Positions 1 to 13,860 are shown, counted from the stretch's first letter. The stretch is DNA of 64,000 nt from Segatella copri (GCF_026015625.1 NZ_JAPDVG010000001.1:2373001-2437000); one strand, 5' to 3'. Numbers and translations: made by a program. The notes: generated by a model from the sequence alone, not told the origin.

Positions 1-1469
1 ACATACTTCTTGGATTCTGTCCAGGAGTTGGTGCGATAGCCGTAGCTGTCTGGCACCAATACGCTGGCAGCCTTGCCTGTACGAACCAAGTCGAAGTAAC
101 GCTTACCCTCACCTACAAACTCCAAGCGGCGCTCATTGATAACATCATCCAGAGTTACGGCTCCAAGCTCTGCGATTCCTGCACGGTTGCGAATCTTATT
201 CACATAATCCTTAGCCTGATTAGCATCGCCACCTGTCTCCAACAAAAGCTCTGCAGCATTGAGGTAAGCCTCAGCCAAGCGATATACACGGAGATTGTTA
301 TTATAGTTAAGGTTATTATCGAAACCTGCGTCAGCATTGTTCTCTGTGAACGGACGATACTTGGCCAGCCAAAGACCAGTATCCTCATAACGTTTGGTAT
401 ATTTCACGCCACGACAGTCCCATACAGTAGCATCACGGCGCTTGTCGTTGTCAGCAAACAGAGCATAGGTTTCGGTACGAACAGGTAGGAATCCCCAACC
501 GTCACCGCCTTGGTTCCAACCATCGCCACCAGGCCAAGAGTTTGGAGAAATCAAGGTAGGCAATATTGTACCACCAATAGCCAATGGTGAATCCCAACCA
601 CGCTCGTTGTTACCATCCTCATAGTTTACTTCCCAGATGCTCTCCTTGCACCATTCGCCGCTTTCTTTCCAAATAGAGGCGTAATCGTCTACTATATCAT
701 AGTCACTCTTGTCGGCGATGAGCTCCTGCATATACTGGAGAGCCTTAGGATAGCGAGTCTTGTCATTCTGATACATCACCATCTCGGCATACATCATATA
801 GCACATGGCCTGCGACATTCTTCCACAGTTGGCATCGTCCCAACGCATTGGCAGGACCTTGGAGTCAATTACAGCCTCAAGCTCTACTATCAATTTGTCA
901 TATACTTCATCAGCCTTGAGCTGTGGGGCTGTGTAAGGAGCAGACAAGTTCTCCAGATAGAAAGGAATATTGCCGAAGTAGTGCCACAAGTTATTGTAGA
1001 AATATACACGGAGGGCTCTACCCTGCATCTCATAAGATGCCCTGTTTTTCTCGTTCAAGTTTGCCTCTGCCCAGCCCAAATACTTCAAGAGGTCATTACA
1101 ACGCTTGATGCCTGAGTAGTCCACTGTCCAAAGTGAGCTAAGGGTATTGCTGGCATTTGCCTCATAGTTGGCAAGCATGTGCCAGTGCTGTTGATCGGTT
1201 TTGTTAGAACCGCCTACCCAGAAGTTATCGCCCATTATCTCGGCATCGATATTGAGAGCATTATACTGTCCCAATCCCCAGTCTGGCCAGTGGATAGGAT
1301 CGTAAGCCGCATTCAGAGCCTCATTGATATGGGCATCTGTGGTATAATATTCTTCGAGGTTTTCACCTGATGGGTTCTCCACCTCTAGGAAGCTGTCGCT
1401 GCAAGATGTGTTTGCCAGTGTCATACTGGTTGCCAACACTCCTAAAGCTATATATTTTATTGTCTTCAT
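1..1469 (-). CDS. SusD/RagB-like outer-membrane glycan-binding lipoprotein (3' end outside window)
   Basis: SusD-like proteins are surface lipoproteins that cap a SusC channel and bind glycan before import. Reading leftward from the ATG at 1469 gives MKTIKYIALGVLATS, then a lipobox ending NTSC, then the SusD-type start SDSFLEVENPSG. The frame stays open to base 1 (about 489 codons), so the C terminus lies outside the window. Family-typical segments are visible, such as an alpha-helical YRLAEAYLNAAELLLETGG stretch and NERRLEFVGEGKRYFDLVRTG, which marks the C-terminal part. It follows the SusC gene by 28 bp on the same strand, so the two are almost certainly one operon. The ligand cannot be read from the sequence; the GH3 genes nearby suggest a beta-linked glucan or oligosaccharide, which is inference. 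Confidence 0.93.
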   Translation of the reverse strand, partial: MKTIKYIALGVLATSMTLANTSCSDSFLEVENPSGENLEEYYTTDAHINEALNAAYDPIHWPDWGLGQYNALNIDAEIMGDNFWVGGSNKTDQQHWHMLANYEANASNTLSSLWTVDYSGIKRCNDLLKYLGWAEANLNEKNRASYEMQGRALRVYFYNNLWHYFGNIPFYLENLSAPYTAPQLKADEVYDKLIVELEAVIDSKVLPMRWDDANCGRMSQAMCYMMYAEMVMYQNDKTRYPKALQYMQELIADKSDYDIVDDYASIWKESGEWCKESIWEVNYEDGNNERGWDSPLAIGGTILPTLISPNSWPGGDGWNQGGDGWGFLPVRTETYALFADNDKRRDATVWDCRGVKYTKRYEDTGLWLAKYRPFTENNADAGFDNNLNYNNNLRVYRLAEAYLNAAELLLETGGDANQAKDYVNKIRNRAGIAELGAVTLDDVINERRLEFVGEGKRYFDLVRTGKAASVLVPDSYGYRTNSWTESKKY

Positions 1470-1497
1470 AATAGTCTTTATTTTAAAGGTTCTTATT

Positions 1498-4400
1498 TTA
1501 GAATGAAAGGTTTACGCCGATGGTGTAGGTGCGAGCCTGTGGATATACACCATAGTCTACACCGAGAGAAGTTCCACCTGATGAGATTTCAGGGTCAAAG
1601 CCCCAATACTTGGTCCAGGTAATCAGGTTCTCTGCCATCACGTAGAAACGCAAGTGACTGATAGACAACTTCTGTGTAAGCTGCTTTGGCAAGGTGTAAC
1701 CCAAAGAGATATTCTTCAATCTCAAGTAAGAGCCATCGCAAAGATAGAGGTCTGAAACCTGCCAGTTGGTAGCATCGCCATTCTTCAGAATAGGATACTT
1801 ATTGGAGGTACCCTCGCCAGTCCATCGATCGAGCATCCAAGTAGGGAAGTTGCCAGAGAACACATCTGTACGATAGGTTGCATCAAATACCTTATTACCC
1901 GTTACGCCCTGCAAGAAGAGGTTGAGGTCGAAGCCCTTCCACTCTGCATTGAAGTTGAAACCGAAGGTCCACTTTGGTGTACCATTACCAATATTGGTGC
2001 GGTCGTCTGGAGAAATCTCACCATCGCCATTAACATCTACGAAACGTACATCACCTGGCTTGGCATCTGGCATAATCATATTGCCATCCTTGTTGACGTA
2101 AGCCTGAACCTCTGCCATATTCTGGAACACACCAGCTGTCTTATAACCATAGAAGTATGGGAAAGGCTGACCGTTAGATCCACGAGTGCCACCACCAGAG
2201 ATACCCAGGAAGCCATCGAGGTCGATGTAACCTGTATCATTACCGAGGTTGGTCAACTCATTGTGCAGATAGGTAACATTAGCCTTGGCATTGAAGCGAG
2301 CATCAGAGATGTGCCACTTATAGCCGAGCTCAAACTCAAGACCTGAGTTCTTCATGTCACCCACGTTACCGATTGGCTTGGTCTCACCTACGTAGCTTGG
2401 GATAGGCATAGTAATCAACATACCGTTGGTCTTCTTTACATAATAGTCAGCTGAGAATGTCAGCGCACTGCCGAAGAAACCGAAGTCGAAACCGATATCA
2501 GTCTGCTCACTCTCCTCCCACTTCAAGTCTTCATTGGCTGTGGCATTCGCCTTAGAACCATTAAACTTGACTGCATTCTTTCCGAAGAGCACGTTGTTGC
2601 CCATAGCGGTCAATACGGTATAACGGAAGTCACCGATGTTATCATTACCATTCTTACCCCAGCTGGCACGGAACTTCAAGTTGCTCAACCAATCGCGAGT
2701 ACTTTCCATGAATTTCTCGTTCATAATATTCCATCCGATAGAGGCAGATGGGAAGGTACCATATTTATGAGATGGTCCGAAACGGCTTGAACCATCTCGG
2801 CGGATTGTAGCCTGAAGCATGTACTTCTCATCATAGTTATAGCTCAATCGACCGAAGAGAGAAGATATAGCATGCACTACATTATTGCCACCTGATACAG
2901 CATGCTCAATGGTTGGAGCACCTACAGAGATGATGTTACCTTCAGCATCCTTCACGATGGTCTGGCTATATTTACCAGTAGCATAGTCGATAGAAGGCTT
3001 GTTTACATTCACAAGATTCCAACGGCTGCCGTTCAGATAATCACTCTTATTCTTCATTGCACTCTGACCTAAGACAACAGCAAAACTATGCTTGCCAATA
3101 GTCTTATCATATGTCAAAGTATTCTCCACCTGCCAGTTGATACCCTTGTCAGAACTCTTGTAAGCCTGGGTATGCTCAGCCTTGACGTTACCAGAGAGGT
3201 AATACTTGGATGCGGTGTAGCTATCTGAACCCCAGAAGCTGAGGTCTGCACTATAAGTGAAATGATACTTCAAGTTATCCCAGAGCTGGAGGTCGATAGA
3301 GAACTTAGGCACAAACTTATGTGACCAGTTCTTAGCTGCTGGGCGCGCCATCATGGCAAGAGGGTTGTTCATCTCCTGATAGGTACCTCCCATACCTGGG
3401 ATGGTATAATAGTTGCCATTGGCATCACGAAGAAGCTCGTAAGTATCACGAGTACCTGTAATATTACCATCTGCATCGTATGTATTAGGATCCTCGTAGG
3501 TATTATAATACTTCTTCGCCACATTGCTATTGGTTACCGTAGGAGCCAATGTTGGAGCAAGATAGAGGGCACTACCCAATACAGAGCCATTACTATTAGC
3601 ATCGATACCTGTACTCTTTACACGGGTGTAAGCCATGTTGACGGTTACATCGAGCTTGTTGAGGAAGTTGCGATCCTTGCTGGCATCCAATACATTATAA
3701 ATGTTGTTGCTACGCATAGAGAGACGCTCATAGTTGCTCTGTCCGTAGTTACCACCTACGATACCTTCCTGCTTGTAGTAGCCCATGGAGAGGTAGTAGT
3801 TGATCTTATCGGATGCACCACTGATGCTTACCTCATGGTTCTGTACAGGGGCATTGTCATTGAATACCAAGTCCTGCCAATCAGTACCAAATCCATTGAT
3901 AGGATTGCCATTAGAGTCAGTCAGTTTGTATGGATCAGCATAGATAGGAGCCTGACCACCATTCACTGCACGCTCGTTCTGAAGGATGGCGTAGTCAGTG
4001 GCGCTTGTTACATCACGCTTCTTCCATGCGCTCTGCCAGCCGTAAGAGAAATTGTAGCTGATCTGTGCCTTGCCCATCTTACCCTTCTTGGTGGTTACGA
4101 GAATTACACCGTTGGCAGCACGGGCACCATAGATAGCACCCGAAGCAGCATCCTTCAACACCTCGATACTCTCGATATCACTAGGGTTGAGATAGTCGAG
4201 ACCACCCTCGATAGGCATGCCGTCTACGATGTAGAGAGGATCTGAATTGCTGATAGTACCTGTACCACGAATACGAACCTTAGGAGATGCACCAGGCTGA
4301 CCTGAAGAAGAGGTTACGTTGACACCGGCAGCCAGACCCTTCAATGCGTTATCAACACGCACTGGGCTCTTGCCAGCCAAATCTTCGGTGCTCACTTTAG

Positions 4401-4758
4401 CGATAGCAGCAGTTACCACGCTCTTCTTCTGAACACCGTAACCTACAACAACCACTTCGTCCAAAGCTTTGTCGTCTTGTTTCAGAGTAATCTTCATGTT
4501 GGCTGAAGGACGGATCTCAGCATCCTTGTAGCCAATGTAGGTGATAACCAAGGTCTGGTTAGCATCTGCATCAATGACAAAGTTACCATCAAGGTCGGTA
4601 ATTGCACCGGTACCCTTGACGCCTTTAACCTGTACGGTGGCTCCGATAACGGGTTCACCCAGGTCATCCAACACGACACCCTTGAAGGTGTTTTTCTGTG
4701 CGAGCGCTGACGTCGACATCAATAATGCAGTCGCCAGCAATAGACTTTTTGTTTTCAT
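1498..4758 (-). CDS. SusC/RagA-like TonB-dependent receptor
   Basis: Outer-membrane channel of a Sus-type importer, 1086 residues, the usual size. Residues 1-20 are a signal peptide ending SALA-Q. Residues 21 to about 95 form the carboxypeptidase-regulatory-like N-terminal extension (GVVLDDLGEPVIGATVQVKG). The TonB-box-like segment EVVVVGYG is at 101-108. The plug follows, with the SusC signatures VRIRGTGTI and PLYIVDGMPI, then the barrel, which ends in an aromatic Phe (VNLSF). The downstream SusD starts 28 bp after the stop. The nearest upstream gene is a divergent GH3 enzyme, typical of a polysaccharide-utilisation locus. A TAnnTTTG box lies about 115 bp upstream. Family is certain; substrate is not. 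Confidence 0.96.
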   Translation of the reverse strand: MKTKSLLLATALLMSTSALAQKNTFKGVVLDDLGEPVIGATVQVKGVKGTGAITDLDGNFVIDADANQTLVITYIGYKDAEIRPSANMKITLKQDDKALDEVVVVGYGVQKKSVVTAAIAKVSTEDLAGKSPVRVDNALKGLAAGVNVTSSSGQPGASPKVRIRGTGTISNSDPLYIVDGMPIEGGLDYLNPSDIESIEVLKDAASGAIYGARAANGVILVTTKKGKMGKAQISYNFSYGWQSAWKKRDVTSATDYAILQNERAVNGGQAPIYADPYKLTDSNGNPINGFGTDWQDLVFNDNAPVQNHEVSISGASDKINYYLSMGYYKQEGIVGGNYGQSNYERLSMRSNNIYNVLDASKDRNFLNKLDVTVNMAYTRVKSTGIDANSNGSVLGSALYLAPTLAPTVTNSNVAKKYYNTYEDPNTYDADGNITGTRDTYELLRDANGNYYTIPGMGGTYQEMNNPLAMMARPAAKNWSHKFVPKFSIDLQLWDNLKYHFTYSADLSFWGSDSYTASKYYLSGNVKAEHTQAYKSSDKGINWQVENTLTYDKTIGKHSFAVVLGQSAMKNKSDYLNGSRWNLVNVNKPSIDYATGKYSQTIVKDAEGNIISVGAPTIEHAVSGGNNVVHAISSLFGRLSYNYDEKYMLQATIRRDGSSRFGPSHKYGTFPSASIGWNIMNEKFMESTRDWLSNLKFRASWGKNGNDNIGDFRYTVLTAMGNNVLFGKNAVKFNGSKANATANEDLKWEESEQTDIGFDFGFFGSALTFSADYYVKKTNGMLITMPIPSYVGETKPIGNVGDMKNSGLEFELGYKWHISDARFNAKANVTYLHNELTNLGNDTGYIDLDGFLGISGGGTRGSNGQPFPYFYGYKTAGVFQNMAEVQAYVNKDGNMIMPDAKPGDVRFVDVNGDGEISPDDRTNIGNGTPKWTFGFNFNAEWKGFDLNLFLQGVTGNKVFDATYRTDVFSGNFPTWMLDRWTGEGTSNKYPILKNGDATNWQVSDLYLCDGSYLRLKNISLGYTLPKQLTQKLSISHLRFYVMAENLITWTKYWGFDPEISSGGTSLGVDYGVYPQARTYTIGVNLSF

Positions 4759-4871
4759 ATTCGATTATTAGTTTAGAAAAATATCTGTTTGTTAGTTCAC
4801 TCTATTATAATAATGTATAAGACTGTGCGGCTGTGCATTTCCTAAAATGCGTTAAGCCGTGTTTCCGATTG

Positions 4872-4879
4872 CAAATATA
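4872..4879 (-). promoter_or_regulatory. -7 box of the SusCD operon promoter
   Basis: TATATTTG on the minus strand matches the Bacteroidota -7 consensus TAnnTTTG. It lies 113 bp before the SusC ATG. No clear TTTG sits 19 bp further upstream, which fits a promoter that needs an activator. Confidence 0.55.
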
Positions 4880-5197
4880 ATATGTTTTTTTGATAATTCC
4901 TAGCCCCTTCAACAGATAAGTGGGAAAAATACTTGCTTCAAGTAACTTATACCGTTAGTTTTCAGATACTTATCTATTTTTAATAACTATACGAAAGTGG
5001 ATGGGATAAAATGGAGAAAATGAGGCTAGAACACCCCTGAAACGTTATATCAGTATATTTCAGTGTTCACACTCTGCCACTTTTCAATAACGTACATTAT
5101 CCATTATACTTCTCATTATCAACAACTTACAAAAGTTTCATTTTTACATCCATCCACTTTTCACTTATCACACATCATTTTTTCATTATTTATTTAG
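4880..5197. other. AT-rich divergent intergenic region, no gene seen
   Basis: This is the central part of the 554-bp gap between SusC (minus) and GH3 (plus). It is AT-rich with no credible ORF. It must hold the control sites for both units; no clear palindromic operator was recognised. Confidence 0.5.
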
Positions 5198-5205
5198 TAA
5201 TTTTG
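5198..5205 (+). promoter_or_regulatory. -7 box of the first GH3 gene
   Basis: TAATTTTG matches TAnnTTTG and leaves a leader of about 100 nt before the ATG at 5313. The -33 element is weak. Confidence 0.5.
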
Positions 5206-5312
5206 CAGATGAATGAGCATATACGCCTAAACGCACAAAAAAACGTGAGAGGCGGTGTGCATAACAAACAACTGCAAGAAATAAACAAACCATAATAAAT
5301 ATTCATTAACTT

Positions 5313-7577
5313 ATGAAACAGTTCATTTTATCATGTGTCGTGTCTGTGGCAGCCATCGCTCCGTCTCAGGCACAGCAGACTACCAGACAATTGCCTGTCT
5401 ATCTCAACCAGACCAAGCCGGTAGAGCAGCGCATCGATGATGCCATCTCCCGCATGACGCTGGCAGAGAAGATACGCATCATCCATGCTCAGAGCAAGTT
5501 TTCATCAGCCGGTGTACCACGCTTGGGATTTCCTGACTTCTGGACGGATGACGGACCTCACGGTGTGCGTCCTGACGTATTGTGGGATGAATGGGAACAG
5601 GCTGGTCAGACCAACGACTCCTGTGTAGCTTTTCCTGCTCTCACCTGTCTTGCCGCATCATGGAATCCGCAGATGAGCCGCATCTATGGCGAAGCATTGG
5701 GCGAAGAAGCCCTGTATCGCGGCAAGGACATGATCCTGGGTCCTGGCGTCAATATCTATCGCACGCCTCTCAACGGTCGCAACTTCGAGTATATGGGCGA
5801 AGATCCGTTCCTGGCAAGTATCATGGTAGTGCCGTATATACAGGGATTGCAGTCTAAGGGCGTATCAGCCTGCGTAAAGCACTATTGCCTGAACAACGAT
5901 GAGGAATACCGCCATCAGGTGAACGTAATCGTCAGCGACCGTGCTCTCCACGAAATCTATCTCCCTGCTTTCAAGGCGGCTGTTGAGAAGGGTAAGACAT
6001 GGGGTATCATGGGAGCCTACAACCTATATAAGAATGAGCACAACTGCCACAACCAGTGGACTCTGAACAAGATTCTGAAGGGCGACTGGAAGTATGATGG
6101 TGTCGTGGTAAGCGACTGGGGCGGTGCCCACGACCTGGAGCAGTCTGTAAAGAACGGGCTGGATATGGAGTTCGGCACCTGGACAGACGGTCTTACGATG
6201 GGCGCTACCAATGCCTACGACAACTATTATCTCTCCATGCCTTACATGAAGGCCATACAGGAAGGCAAGTTCACCCAGAAGGAGCTGGACGATAAGGTGC
6301 GCCGCGTATTGCGCCTCTTCTATCGCACCACGATGAATCCGAACCGCCCTCATGGTTTCCTCTGTTCCGAGAGCCATTATGCAGCTGCCAGACAGATTGC
6401 AGAAGAAGGCATCGTATTGCTCCAGAACAGGAACAATGTGCTCCCTATCAACACCCAGAAGGCTAAGCGCGTACTGGTAGTGGGCGAGAATGCCATCAAG
6501 ATGATGACCGTAGGCGGAGGCTCTTCTTCGCTCAAGGTACAGCGCGAGATTTCGCCTCTCGATGGTCTGAAGACGCGCTTGGGAAAGGACGGCATCGAGG
6601 TAGATTATGCCCGCGGATATGTGGGCGATGTAACGGGCAACTACAATGGCGTTACAACCGGCCAGAACCTGGAAGACAAGCGCAGCGAGGCTGAACTGAT
6701 AGCCGAAGCCGTAGAGAAAGCCAAGACTGCCGACTATGTCATCATGTTTGGCGGTCTGAACAAGAGCGATTTCCAGGACTGTGAGGGTCATGACCGCAAG
6801 CATTATGAGCTGCCATACCATCAGGATAAGCTGATCGAGGCTTTGGCTAAGGCAAACAGAAACTTCGTTTATGTCAACATCTCGGGCAATGCGGTAGCTA
6901 TGCCTTGGAAGGCTAAGGTTGCCGGCATCGTACAGGGCTGGTTCATCGGTTCGGAGAGCGGCGAAGCCCTTGCAAGCATCCTTACAGGCGTTGCAAACCC
7001 TAGCGGCAAGTTGCCGTTTACATGGGTCAACTCGCTGAAGGAAACAGGTGCTCATGCACTCAATACCTATCCGGGAACCTGGCGTCAGGAAGGTGGAGCC
7101 AGCACGAAGGGCAACATCATTGATGAGGAATATAAGGAAGGCATCTATGTAGGTTACCGCTGGACCGATAAGGAGCGCATCAAGCCTACCTTTGCATTCG
7201 GTCACGGCTTGAGCTACACCCAGTTTGCCATCTCTAATCTCCGCAGCGACAAGATGCAGATGAAGCAGGACGGCACAATCACCTTTACCGTAAACGTAAA
7301 GAATACAGGTAAGCGTGCCGGAGCCGAGACGGTTCAGCTCTACATCCACGATGTCAAGTCATCAGTAGACCGCCCTCAGAAGGAGCTGAAGGGATTCCAG
7401 AAGGTTTATCTCCAGCCAGGTGAGAGCAAGGATATCAGCATCACCATCAGCAAAGAGGCCCTCAGTTTCTACGATGAGGCATCTTCATCCTGGAAGGCTG
7501 AAGCCGGAAAGTTTGAGGCTCTTGTTGGTAATGCAGCCGATAACCTGAAGCTCAAGAAAGCCTTCGAGCTTTTTTAA
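5313..7577 (+). CDS. Glycoside hydrolase family 3 (beta-glucosidase-type), secreted
   Basis: Retaining exo-glycosidase of family GH3, 754 residues, probably periplasmic. It has a signal peptide (MKQFILSCVVSVAAIAPSQAQ). The TIM-barrel domain has DGPHGVRPD near residue 74 and GPGVNIYRTPLNGRNFEYMG near 145, then KHY for substrate binding. The nucleophile is Asp268 in DGVVVSDWGG. The alpha/beta sandwich domain follows, and then a C-terminal fibronectin-III-like domain (NTGKRAGAETVQLYIHD, RPQKELKGF). Length and domain order are normal for bacterial GH3. It is divergent from the SusCD operon and close to a second GH3, so it probably cuts oligosaccharides imported by that system. The exact linkage (beta-glucoside, xyloside or other) cannot be set by eye. 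Confidence 0.93.
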   Translation: MKQFILSCVVSVAAIAPSQAQQTTRQLPVYLNQTKPVEQRIDDAISRMTLAEKIRIIHAQSKFSSAGVPRLGFPDFWTDDGPHGVRPDVLWDEWEQAGQTNDSCVAFPALTCLAASWNPQMSRIYGEALGEEALYRGKDMILGPGVNIYRTPLNGRNFEYMGEDPFLASIMVVPYIQGLQSKGVSACVKHYCLNNDEEYRHQVNVIVSDRALHEIYLPAFKAAVEKGKTWGIMGAYNLYKNEHNCHNQWTLNKILKGDWKYDGVVVSDWGGAHDLEQSVKNGLDMEFGTWTDGLTMGATNAYDNYYLSMPYMKAIQEGKFTQKELDDKVRRVLRLFYRTTMNPNRPHGFLCSESHYAAARQIAEEGIVLLQNRNNVLPINTQKAKRVLVVGENAIKMMTVGGGSSSLKVQREISPLDGLKTRLGKDGIEVDYARGYVGDVTGNYNGVTTGQNLEDKRSEAELIAEAVEKAKTADYVIMFGGLNKSDFQDCEGHDRKHYELPYHQDKLIEALAKANRNFVYVNISGNAVAMPWKAKVAGIVQGWFIGSESGEALASILTGVANPSGKLPFTWVNSLKETGAHALNTYPGTWRQEGGASTKGNIIDEEYKEGIYVGYRWTDKERIKPTFAFGHGLSYTQFAISNLRSDKMQMKQDGTITFTVNVKNTGKRAGAETVQLYIHDVKSSVDRPQKELKGFQKVYLQPGESKDISITISKEALSFYDEASSSWKAEAGKFEALVGNAADNLKLKKAFELF

Positions 7578-7631
7578 AAAGAATGATTCGATTCTGAGAA
7601 ATTGAACGGAGGGAGGAAATAAATATAACGC

Positions 7632-7672
7632 ATAAAAGTTTGTTACGGTGAAACGCCGTAACAAACTTTTAT
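7632..7672 (+). terminator. Perfect hairpin terminator after GH3
   Basis: A 17-bp perfect stem (7632-7648 with 7656-7672) closes a short loop 55 bp after the GH3 stop. The stem is flanked by A-rich and T-rich sequence, so it could work on both strands. Confidence 0.75.
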
Positions 7673-7761
7673 TGTATTCCCCTGCTTTTCATCCATTGAC
7701 AAGCTCGCGTAGGAACGGGGATTTCAAAAAAAATGCCAACATCCTGATTATCAGAAGATTA

Positions 7762-7795
7762 ACCCACTTGACGCCCTAAAACAGGGCGCATGGGT
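7762..7795. other. Hairpin in intergenic region
   Basis: CGCCCT at 7772 pairs with AGGGCG at 7783, and the outer ACCCA/TGGGT also pair. It lies downstream of the minus-strand DUF6377 gene. There is no U-run, so it may be a weak terminator or just an RNA end structure. Confidence 0.4.
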
Positions 7796-7851
7796 ATCTG
7801 CAGCATTTACTCCTGAATTTTCGCAAGTTTGCGCCATACGCCCAGAAAGGC

Positions 7852-12164
<4,313 letters not shown>

Positions 12165-12172
12165 ACAAGAAA

Positions 12173-12232
12173 AATCGCCCTGTAAAGAGCAAAGCATAGC
12201 TTGAAAGATGCTTTACTTCTTACAGGGCGATT
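12173..12232. terminator. Bidirectional terminator between convergent genes
   Basis: AATCGCCCTGTAA (12173-12185) pairs with its perfect complement at 12220-12232, and an inner AAAGCAT/ATGCTTT extends the structure. It lies between convergent genes with A/T runs on both sides. Confidence 0.75.
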
Positions 12233-12289
12233 CCTATTGACTGAGCCCACTTCAACAGAAGGCTCAGTTATGGATTCTATCCTTCAGGA

Positions 12290-13165
12290 TTACTTAGTCA
12301 TCTCGAAACCTACACGCATACCATCGTAATTATTGGCGATAGTACCGATAGCGCTGAGGGTAGAACTACCCTTGAGGGCACTCATGGTCTTGATGAGGTT
12401 GAGCAACTTCTTCTGGTCGAAGAGCAGGCTGATGCCGTTGGTAGTCTTCGTAGCATAGCCCGACATACTCAAGAGCAAGCCCTTCATCTGAATGGCATGA
12501 GTCTTCTCATCAAAAGTATAATTGCCCTGCCATGACTTGCCATCTATCTTGGCTGCGAAAGTGCCATCCGTATTGAAGGTAAAATAGGTATTTGAGCCGC
12601 TGAAACCAAACTTGCTGTAATACTCACCCAACTTCTCCTCTACCTTGTTGGCAGCAATCTCACCGCCAGCCTGTGCCAGGAGATTCTCTGAAGTAAAGGC
12701 GCATCCTGGCTTGCTGTACTTCCAGGTATGGGCACAGAGATCCTTCTTGCTGAAGGTACCTGAACCGATTACATTATTCAGAATACCATTGATAATGCTG
12801 CTACCTGCAGAGCTGCTGCTGTTAGAGCTTCCGCCCATCACAGCACCCAAGATACCAGCTATGGCAGAGCCTGCATTGCTGGTTGTACTGGTAGAAGCGG
12901 CGGCATTGCTGGTTGCTGTTGCAGCAGTTGTTGCAGTTGTTGTTGTCGCTGCTGTAGTGTTAGATGCTGCAGAAGTTGTTTTCTTTGTAGAAGTCTTCTT
13001 GGTCGTAGTCTTCTTAGAAGTCTTCTTTGTTGTCTTCTTAGTCGTTTTCTTAACCGGCATCATCTCAGACATTGAGGCATTGAGCGCTGCCTCGTTCATA
13101 GCGCTTGCGTTGCTGCCAGCTGTGCATGCGAGCACGAGGGCAGCCAAAAGAAATACCTTTTTCAT
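12290..13165 (-). CDS. Secreted DUF4923-type protein with Lys/Thr-rich linker
   Basis: 291 residues of unknown function. A signal peptide (MKKVFLLAALVLACTAGSNASA) is followed by a basic segment of repeated KKTTKKTSKK units at about residues 38-65, then an Ala/Thr/Ser low-complexity stretch to about 110. The C-terminal globular domain starts near KKDLCAHTWKYSKPGCAF and has the pattern of the Bacteroidota DUF4923 family: a lipocalin-like fold is likely (NTYFTFNTDGTFAAKIDGKSWQGNYTF is cited here only by its ends, NTYFTFNTDG and GNYTF). The low-complexity linker is coded by near-repeats and may vary in length between strains. Confidence 0.75.
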   Translation of the reverse strand: MKKVFLLAALVLACTAGSNASAMNEAALNASMSEMMPVKKTTKKTTKKTSKKTTTKKTSTKKTTSAASNTTAATTTTATTAATATSNAAASTSTTSNAGSAIAGILGAVMGGSSNSSSSAGSSIINGILNNVIGSGTFSKKDLCAHTWKYSKPGCAFTSENLLAQAGGEIAANKVEEKLGEYYSKFGFSGSNTYFTFNTDGTFAAKIDGKSWQGNYTFDEKTHAIQMKGLLLSMSGYATKTTNGISLLFDQKKLLNLIKTMSALKGSSTLSAIGTIANNYDGMRVGFEMTK

Positions 13166-13441
13166 TACTTTCTATATATTTATTTTTATCACTCTTATTT
13201 ATAAATACCCAATACTTCCTATTGTCCTTTCGGGTGCAAAGTTCGCAAAAAAATCGGAAATATGATAAGAAAAATCCCTATTTCGCGTATGAATCTCCCT
13301 AAAAACTCATCATTTCTACTCTTTTTACGTTATTATAGACGATTGCGATGACAATTCGTTTAAAAGATAATGAAAAAACGTTCAGGAAATACCAATTATC
13401 ATTCTAGGGGGAGGGAACTGTCCAAACGATTGCACATTTTT

Positions 13442-13455
13442 TTGACATAAATCAA
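13442..13455. promoter_or_regulatory. FNR/CRP-family-like palindrome upstream of small ORF
   Basis: TTGAC-ATAA-ATCAA differs at one base from the FNR-type box TTGAT-N4-ATCAA. Its end is 62 bp from the -7 box at 13518, almost the same distance as the exact FNR-type box at 35963 has from its promoter. Confidence 0.45.
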
Positions 13456-13492
13456 AAAATAACGAATAAAATACGCATTTTCATGCATTTTA

Positions 13493-13508
13493 TACCTAGA
13501 AATAGGTA
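13493..13508. promoter_or_regulatory. Palindrome overlapping the -33 region
   Basis: TACCTA-GAAA-TAGGTA is a perfect 6+6 inverted repeat that ends 9 bp before the -7 box at 13518. In this position a bound protein would block or guide the polymerase. Confidence 0.4.
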
Positions 13509-13517
13509 GAAAACCCC

Positions 13518-13525
13518 TATCTTTG
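13518..13525 (+). promoter_or_regulatory. -7 box of the small-ORF transcript
   Basis: TATCTTTG matches TAnnTTTG, 27 bp before the ATG at 13553. There is no TTTG at the -33 place, which fits an activated promoter. Confidence 0.65.
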
Positions 13526-13552
13526 CAAGCGGTTAACAAATATCAATAGGTT

Positions 13553-13669
13553 ATGAATGATTTAATTAAGGTAAATTCAGAAAATCAGAATCAGGCTATC
13601 GATAGATGCCAACAGATTCTTCAGGATCGCCGTGAGGCTCTTGCTTCTAAGGCAAAGAGAAGAGGTTAA
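13553..13669 (+). CDS. Candidate small basic protein, 38 aa
   Basis: The frame reads MNDLIKVNSENQNQAIDRCQ and ends ASKAKRRG before a TAA. It is helical, with a basic C terminus. It sits 27 bp behind a good -7 box and under two possible operator palindromes, and the gap between its neighbours (13166-13886) holds no larger gene. No family was recognised. It could also be a leader of a regulatory RNA ending at the terminator at 13817. Confidence 0.5.
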   Translation: MNDLIKVNSENQNQAIDRCQQILQDRREALASKAKRRG

Positions 13670-13703
13670 TACTCTTCATAAACATGAAGTAAAGGAGGAA
13701 AAG

Positions 13704-13781
13704 ATGGTGCTCTTATACATATATAATAAGGACGCATCCTTTCTTTTTAAAGAGAGATTTTTCGAAACGACTCTTAAATGA
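13704..13781 (+). CDS. Candidate 25-aa peptide with strong Shine-Dalgarno
   Basis: AAAGGAGGAAAAG directly precedes the ATG. Such a strong ribosome site is unusual in this genome, where starts mostly lack one. The peptide is MVLLYIYNKDASFLFKERFF followed by ETTLK. It follows the 38-aa ORF by 34 bp and precedes a terminator, so both may lie on one short RNA. Function unknown; it may be a chance frame. Confidence 0.3.
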   Translation: MVLLYIYNKDASFLFKERFFETTLK

Positions 13782-13816
13782 TGAGTTTCAAAAATTTTGG
13801 GAAAAGAAAAAAACGT

Positions 13817-13860
13817 AAAAATCCCGTTGTCAGCCATCTGGCTTGTACAACGGGATTTTT
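13817..13860. terminator. Strong intrinsic terminator, probably bidirectional
   Basis: AAAAATCCCGTTGT (13817-13830) pairs with 13847-13860, with an inner AGCC/GGCT, and runs into T6. It ends the small-ORF transcript on the plus strand and the M16 peptidase gene on the minus strand. Confidence 0.85.

Noticed and set aside
6024..7349. Long antisense frame (441 codons) opposite the first GH3 gene
   Set aside because: The plus strand encodes a complete GH3 protein with catalytic motifs; the antisense frame follows from its codon bias.
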